Shown here: one piece after another, positions 49,726 to 53,508 of the stretch | Numbering within the stretch: the stretch's first letter is position 1 | Layout: each line of letters opens with the position of its first letter | From: a virus | Direction: 5' to 3' (one strand) | DNA: 53,508 nt | IMG/VR virus record: IMGVR_UViG_3300006028_000005 | Coordinates: 1-53,508 of that record | Translations under genes and position numbers: made by a program | Notes under the pieces: generated by a model | What the model saw: only the letters and a program-made list of their open reading frames with translations | Told to the model about the DNA's origin: nothing | Database searches by the model: none

Positions 49726-49781
49726 ATTTAATAAAAATTAAATAATCTCAAATATTAACCGTATATTTAATAAAAATTAAA
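49726..49781. repeat. Two copies of a 17-bp AT-rich repeat before the Sak4 gene
   Basis: ATTTAATAAAAATTAAA occurs at 49726-49742 and 49765-49781. The same 17-mer occurs reversed at 53450-53466, at the other end of the recombination gene cluster. The sequence is near-palindromic, so the orientation means little. Confidence 0.7.
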
Positions 49782-49785
49782 CAAC

Positions 49786-50655
49786 ATGACACTACGTAAA
49801 GCCACGAGGCAAAAGTCAAAAATCAGATTAGGATTATCAGCCGTTTCAGGCGGCGGTAAAACCTACAGCGCAATTTTAATAGCCAAAGGATTGGCTAACG
49901 GTGATTTATCAAAGGTAGCTTTGATTGATACCGAAAATGGTTCGGGGGATTTATACTCCCATTTAGGGGATTACAATGTATTGCCGTTGGAAGCGCCGTA
50001 CACCCCGGAAAACTACGCAAAAGCAATTAAAACCTGCGAGGATGCCGGGATGGATGTTATTATCATTGATAGCATTACCCATGAATGGGATGGCAAAGGC
50101 GGTATACTGGAAATTCATTCCGCGATGACCGGAAACTCTTTTACCAATTGGGCATTATTAACCCCGCGTCACCAAAAATTCATTGATGCTATTTTGCAAT
50201 CAAAATGCCACATTATTACTACCGTTCGCCGTAAACAGGATTATGAATTAGTAACTAACGACAAAGGCAAATTAGAGCCTAAAAAGGTAGGATTAAAAGA
50301 GGTTACCCGAGAGGGATTTGATTACGAATTAACCTGTAACTTAAACCTGGACACTAACCACATGGCTACCGCTTTAAAGGATCGTACGGGGTTGTTTATG
50401 GATGAACCCGATTTTATACCTACGATTGAAACGGGTCAATTAATTTACGATTGGTGCGAGAAAGGTATTGAACCTATAAAATTCGATGCCGAACGTGAGT
50501 TGAAAGCCGCTAAAAATTTGGTTGATTTACAGGCTGTTTGGTTATCGTTATCGCCGGTCGACAAAGAAAAATATGTCGGTGTTAAGGATGCTGTTAAGGT
50601 TGAATTGCAGAAACCGGCTGCTGAACATAAGGTAAAAACCACTAAAACTAAATAA
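49786..50655 (+). CDS. Sak4-like RecA-fold ATPase
   Basis: The 289-residue protein has Walker A SGGGKTYSA near residue 21-29, IDTENGSGDLY near 48 and the Walker B IIIDSITHEW near 92-101. These are typical of the AAA_24/Sak4 group, whose members act as single-strand annealing recombinases or recombination mediators. The length is normal. It heads the 49786-53437 recombination operon, with nuclease and SSB-like genes following. Confidence 0.85.
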   Translation: MTLRKATRQKSKIRLGLSAVSGGGKTYSAILIAKGLANGDLSKVALIDTENGSGDLYSHLGDYNVLPLEAPYTPENYAKAIKTCEDAGMDVIIIDSITHEWDGKGGILEIHSAMTGNSFTNWALLTPRHQKFIDAILQSKCHIITTVRRKQDYELVTNDKGKLEPKKVGLKEVTREGFDYELTCNLNLDTNHMATALKDRTGLFMDEPDFIPTIETGQLIYDWCEKGIEPIKFDAERELKAAKNLVDLQAVWLSLSPVDKEKYVGVKDAVKVELQKPAAEHKVKTTKTK

Positions 50656-50656
50656 T

Positions 50657-50860
50657 ATGTCGCAGGAGCTCGAATTATTGAAAAGAACTTTGGTTGGCGC
50701 AACTATATTAGATATAGAATATGAGCCAAAAAACGATTGCCCATTAACTTTAATATTGGATAATGGCGATACCTTACAATTGACAGCTAATGGCGACGAT
50801 ATGACTTATTTAAATATTAACGTTACCAATGAATTTGGTATTAATACCATAAACTTATGA
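50657..50860 (+). CDS. Hypothetical protein
   Basis: The 67-residue protein is beta-patterned (ATILDIEYEPKNDCPLTLIL, then GDTLQLTANGDDMTYLNINV). It overlaps the next gene by 4 nt. No family is recognised. Confidence 0.65.
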   Translation: MSQELELLKRTLVGATILDIEYEPKNDCPLTLILDNGDTLQLTANGDDMTYLNINVTNEFGINTINL

Positions 50861-51363
50861 GCAAAGAATTAGCACTCCACCACAACGAACAAAGATTTAG
50901 CCTTTCGGGGCTAAATCTTGAATTGGATAATTTCATTAACCGGGATAAGGCCGGTATAATAGAGGTTGCACAAATAGCCGCTGCATCCGTATCAGACGGC
51001 GAAGTTGATGCCTTAGATGCACTTATATTTGTAAAAAAAGGTAGTGAGTTATTTGAGGAAATGAACAAACGCATTCGACCAATGGCTGAAAGTAAATCAG
51101 TAGGTAAGGATTACACTAAATTTGGTGTTAAAATTACCGAAGCTATGGCCGGGGTTAAGTATTCGTTTGATGAATGCGAAGACCCTATTTACGAACAACT
51201 AAACGCCACTTTTGAAGCTGCTAAAAAGGAATTGGAAGACAGGAAAAACTTTTTAAAATCTGTTACTAAACCGATTGATATTGTGGTAAATGAAGCTGAA
51301 GTTTATACAATTCAACCACCTATCAAATCCGGCAAACTTGGTTTTACTTTAACTATAAAATAA
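50857..51363 (+). CDS. Hypothetical recombination-operon protein
   Basis: The 168-residue protein is helical in the middle (about 35-85 and 125-145) with beta at the ends. It lies between the Sak4-like ATPase and the exonuclease, coupled by 4-nt and 1-nt overlaps. The position is where single-strand-binding or annealing partners often lie. Its family is not recognised. Confidence 0.65.
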   Translation: MSKELALHHNEQRFSLSGLNLELDNFINRDKAGIIEVAQIAAASVSDGEVDALDALIFVKKGSELFEEMNKRIRPMAESKSVGKDYTKFGVKITEAMAGVKYSFDECEDPIYEQLNATFEAAKKELEDRKNFLKSVTKPIDIVVNEAEVYTIQPPIKSGKLGFTLTIK

Positions 51364-52010
51364 TGGAAAAAGTAAAATACCAAATATACCCGACATTATT
51401 GGATTCATTCTACTGGTACAAACGCGGGTACAATGAAAAAGAAGAGTTTATAAACAAGATTAACCGCGTCAAATCAGAAATGCCGGAAGCAGCACGCAAA
51501 GGCGTTGCGTTCGAGTCATGTGTTAATAACCTAATAAAAACAGGCGTAGTAAATGAGCCATTAATGCAGGCATCGTTTTTTGAAATGGATGGTTTTTCAT
51601 TCAAAGGCGATATTGTTTTGAAAATCGCTAAAAAGCTACAGAATGCCAAAAATATACAGGAATATATCCAGGCTAATGTTCACACGCCAGCCGGGTTAAT
51701 TAAGGTGTACGGGTTTATTGACTTTTCATATCCTGATATGCAGGTGGATTTAAAAACCACAGGTTCTTATAAGCCTTCAAAGTACGCAATTAATAACCAA
51801 CATAAATGTTACCCGTTGTTAAATCAATTAAACGGTGGATCAGTTAGTAAATTCAATTATGTGGTTACTGATTTTGAGCAAATGTACATTGAGCCTTATG
51901 TACATTCAAAATCAATGATTGACGAGTTTATTTTTAACCTGGTTGAGTTTACGGAGTTTTTGGAGGCGAATAGGGGGATTATTACTGATAAAAAAATATT
52001 CAATTTATGA
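51363..52010 (+). CDS. PD-(D/E)XK exonuclease (lambda-exonuclease/Cas4-like)
   Basis: The 215-residue protein has ARKGVAFESCVNNLI (E57-type helix), YGFIDFSYPDMQVDLKTTGSY near residues 117-137 with the D-(x)n-DxK catalytic set, and a following Q in NNQHKCYPLL. This is the layout of RecB-like phage exonucleases. It probably makes 3' single strands for Sak4-type annealing. Confidence 0.85.
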   Translation: MEKVKYQIYPTLLDSFYWYKRGYNEKEEFINKINRVKSEMPEAARKGVAFESCVNNLIKTGVVNEPLMQASFFEMDGFSFKGDIVLKIAKKLQNAKNIQEYIQANVHTPAGLIKVYGFIDFSYPDMQVDLKTTGSYKPSKYAINNQHKCYPLLNQLNGGSVSKFNYVVTDFEQMYIEPYVHSKSMIDEFIFNLVEFTEFLEANRGIITDKKIFNL

Positions 52011-52543
52011 AAAACATCATGATAGATATAGAAACGATGTGTAATAGATCAACCGCCTCAATAGTATCAATAGGCGCTGTACAATTCGATCTTAAAACCG
52101 GCGAAACGGGTAAGACATTTTACCAAAACATCGACCTGCAAAGCTGTATTGATGCCGGGTTAACATTATCAGCATCCACAATAATGTGGTGGATAGATAA
52201 GGATAAAGAAGCGCAAAATTCATTAAAATCAATGCCTGTAAAACTTACAGTCGCTTTAAATAGCTTTGAAACATGGCTTGAAGAATGCGGCGGTATATAT
52301 TGCGATATTTGGGCAAATTCCCCTTCATTTGATTGCGTTATTTTAAAGAACGCTTTTAATGCTTGCGATATTGAATTGCCTTGGCGTTATTACAATGAGC
52401 GCGATTGCCGTACATTGGTGCAATTCAATCCTGAAATCAAAAAACAAATGATTAATGATTTGGCGCATGATGCCTTATCAGACTGCCTTTACCAAATAAA
52501 ATATTGCAGCGCGATTTATAATACAATTAACATAAATAAATAA
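52007..52543 (+). CDS. 3'-5' exonuclease (DnaQ-like, DEDDh)
   Basis: The 178-residue protein has IMIDIETM (D7 and E9), a middle Asp in WANSPSFDCVIL and AHDALSDCLYQI with the conserved His and Asp. This is the DEDDh exonuclease set seen in exodeoxyribonuclease VIII/RNase T-like phage proteins. It overlaps the previous gene by 4 nt. It may process recombination ends or proofread. Confidence 0.85.
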   Translation: MKNIMIDIETMCNRSTASIVSIGAVQFDLKTGETGKTFYQNIDLQSCIDAGLTLSASTIMWWIDKDKEAQNSLKSMPVKLTVALNSFETWLEECGGIYCDIWANSPSFDCVILKNAFNACDIELPWRYYNERDCRTLVQFNPEIKKQMINDLAHDALSDCLYQIKYCSAIYNTININK

Positions 52544-52564
52544 CAATTAAAATTAACAACGAAA

Positions 52565-52879
52565 ATGGCAAAAGGACAGAGCTACTACGGTAGCATTGAT
52601 GTAACAACATTATTAGCGCAAGCTAAATTACCTCATTCGGCATTCGTAAGGGCAGGTAAACAAAACAAAATATTCGCACAGGTTACGGTGTGGGTAAATG
52701 AAGAACCTGATCAATACGGTAATTCATGCTCGATTAAACTAAACAGCAAAGATGCTGAAATGGCAAAGGCCGAAGGAAACGTTTACCTGGGTAATCTGAA
52801 AAAATCAGAGGCTAAAGCACCGGAACCGGTTGAATCAAATGCGGCTGAATTAGAAATCGAGGATGATCTTCCTTTTTAG
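52565..52879 (+). CDS. Probable single-stranded-DNA-binding-like protein with SSB-type tip
   Basis: The 104-residue protein has a beta-rich N-terminal 75 residues and an acidic flexible end finishing EIEDDLPF. Bacterial SSB proteins end DDDIPF, the site bound by many repair proteins. The N-terminal half is too different from OB-fold SSB to recognise. It follows two exonucleases and an ATPase, so an SSB role fits. The tip is seen, the fold is inferred. Confidence 0.65.
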   Translation: MAKGQSYYGSIDVTTLLAQAKLPHSAFVRAGKQNKIFAQVTVWVNEEPDQYGNSCSIKLNSKDAEMAKAEGNVYLGNLKKSEAKAPEPVESNAAELEIEDDLPF

Positions 52880-52882
52880 GCT

Positions 52883-53098
52883 ATGAAAAAGACTTTATCG
52901 ACACGTTTAAGAGAACGTACAGAAACAATCGAATTTCGTGCTATAAAGGCTAAGTTAATGGTAGTTGCCCAAAATAAGGGCAACTCCATTTTGCTTATGC
53001 AAATAGCTCCCGAAACAATAACCATGTTACAAAACGAATTATTAACCGTAGAACAAATTGAAGATCATGGCTACAAAAAATTCAAAATCTCCTGGTAA
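52883..53098 (+). CDS. Hypothetical protein
   Basis: The 71-residue basic protein has a helical start (LSTRLRERTETIEFRAIKAKL) and a C-terminal helix. It overlaps the next gene. No family is recognised. Confidence 0.6.
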   Translation: MKKTLSTRLRERTETIEFRAIKAKLMVVAQNKGNSILLMQIAPETITMLQNELLTVEQIEDHGYKKFKISW

Positions 53099-53273
53099 TC
53101 TAATACAGGGCCAAACGCGTGAATATTGGGTAAATGCTGCCAAACAGTTTATTTGGCCTATTGATTTTACAGATCTGCAAATATTAGTGCCTGAAAAAGA
53201 TTTGCAATTAGCTAATGATGATTTAATGGTTTGTCACTTTCGCGCAATGAAAAGGAACAATTATTTAGATTAA
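53067..53273 (+). CDS. Hypothetical protein
   Basis: From ATG 53067 it has 68 residues (ATKNSKSPGNLIQGQTREYW). An ATG at 53058 would add three. It overlaps the previous gene by 32 nt, a large overlap that supports either start. No family is recognised. Confidence 0.55.
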   Translation: MATKNSKSPGNLIQGQTREYWVNAAKQFIWPIDFTDLQILVPEKDLQLANDDLMVCHFRAMKRNNYLD

Positions 53274-53437
53274 ATCAGAAATTTCGCATACCATCAACCG
53301 GGTGCGAATTAACATTAATCGATATAACTTCAAAGTCATTGATATTAAAATATACCAACCGTGACAAACCAAATATTCCAACTACACCAGAAAACCTATC
53401 AAAATCCTTGAAAATGGGTATTTGGTTGAAAGTTTAA
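53231..53437 (+). CDS. Hypothetical protein, TTG start
   Basis: The 68-residue frame starts at TTG 53231 and overlaps the previous gene by 43 nt; no ATG lies near its beginning. NEKEQLFRLNQKFRIPSTGCELTLIDITSKSLILKY looks like real protein. The first codons may be coupled translation after the 53273 stop. Confidence 0.45.
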   Translation: MSLSRNEKEQLFRLNQKFRIPSTGCELTLIDITSKSLILKYTNRDKPNIPTTPENLSKSLKMGIWLKV

Positions 53438-53469
53438 TTTGCATAATTATTTAATTTTTATTAAATTTA
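53438..53469 (+). promoter_or_regulatory. Promoter of the IbrA/IbrB operon
   Basis: TTTG at 53438-53441, 20 nt, and TAAATTTA at 53462-53469 fit the Bacteroidetes pattern. The box ends 3 nt before the ATG at 53473, so the mRNA is probably leaderless. It contains the 17-bp AT-rich repeat (53450-53466). Confidence 0.65.
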
Positions 53470-53472
53470 TAC

Positions 53473-53508
53473 ATGCTAAGAATTTATCACAACCATGAAA
53501 AATGGGAA
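53473..53508 (+). CDS. 5' end of the DUF3440-like gene (continues at 1)
   Basis: The ATG at 53473 is in frame with the gene at 1-591 once the ends are joined (MLRIYHNHEKWEDLG). A promoter lies immediately upstream. Confidence 0.8.
   Translation, partial: MLRIYHNHEKWE
53479..53508. repeat. 30-bp terminal direct repeat (right copy)
   Basis: Identical to bases 1-30. See the left copy for the reading as circular overlap. Confidence 0.95.

Noticed and set aside
1-53508. CRISPR array or integrase/lysogeny cassette
   Set aside because: No regular spaced repeats, no integrase and no paired repressor/antirepressor set could be recognised. The 9-bp iterons are too short and partly tandem.

Overview
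The window is the complete, circularly closed map of a tailed double-stranded DNA phage of about 53.5 kb. The first 30 bases recur as the last 30 (53479-53508), and one reading frame starts at 53473 and runs through the junction to 591. The head genes are HK97-type: gp3-like small terminase, large terminase, portal, MuF-type protein, prohead protease and capsid. The tail set has a head-tail connector, tail terminator, tube protein, frameshifted chaperones, a 654-residue tape measure and tip proteins, which fits a long flexible tail (siphovirus). The host is probably a Bacteroidetes bacterium. Promoters follow the TTTG-N19-21-TAnnTTTG pattern of that phylum, ribosome sites are A-rich rather than Shine-Dalgarno, and several families (BT4734-type primase-like protein, YopX, small Cys-rich proteins) are typical of Bacteroidetes phages. 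No integrase or excisionase was seen.

Layout. (1) 49786-53437, continuing over the junction to 6970, holds DNA metabolism. It has a Sak4-like ATPase, a PD-(D/E)XK nuclease, a DnaQ-type exonuclease, a small protein with an SSB-like acidic tip, an IbrA/IbrB-like pair (PAPS-reductase-like and ParB-like), small HTH proteins, a RepA-like ATPase followed by 9-bp iterons, an endonuclease VII-like protein, a primase-like protein and a VRR-NUC-type nuclease. (2) 7018-14826 holds packaging and head genes, interrupted by a minus-strand island of five small genes (11334-12524). (3) 14827-20879 is an insertion-like block with an HNH homing endonuclease behind a predicted pseudoknot, small genes, a methyltransferase and two glycosyltransferases. 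(4) 20876-31069 holds connector and tail genes, with a predicted -1 frameshift at an A9 run. (5) 31151-35437 is a minus-strand island of about twenty very small genes joined by ATGA overlaps. (6) 35515-40323 holds a tail fibre or spike with a signal peptide and an SGNH esterase domain, then small membrane proteins that may include the holin. (7) 40324-49669 holds small accessory genes on both strands, a DNA-glycosylase-like gene, the L-Ala-D-Glu peptidase endolysin and a divergent promoter region at 48069-48246.

How the parts fit. Initiation is probably driven by the RepA-like ATPase at the iterons beside it, with the primase-like protein. The 49.8-53.4 kb cluster supplies recombination and repair. 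Late genes are read from promoters with a TATATTTA -7 box, placed before the portal, tube and fibre genes. Many other genes have the -7 box only 3-5 nt before the ATG, so they are probably read from leaderless mRNAs. A shared operator-like sequence follows three early promoters and may be bound by one of the small HTH proteins. All functions are inferred from sequence alone; no database search was run.
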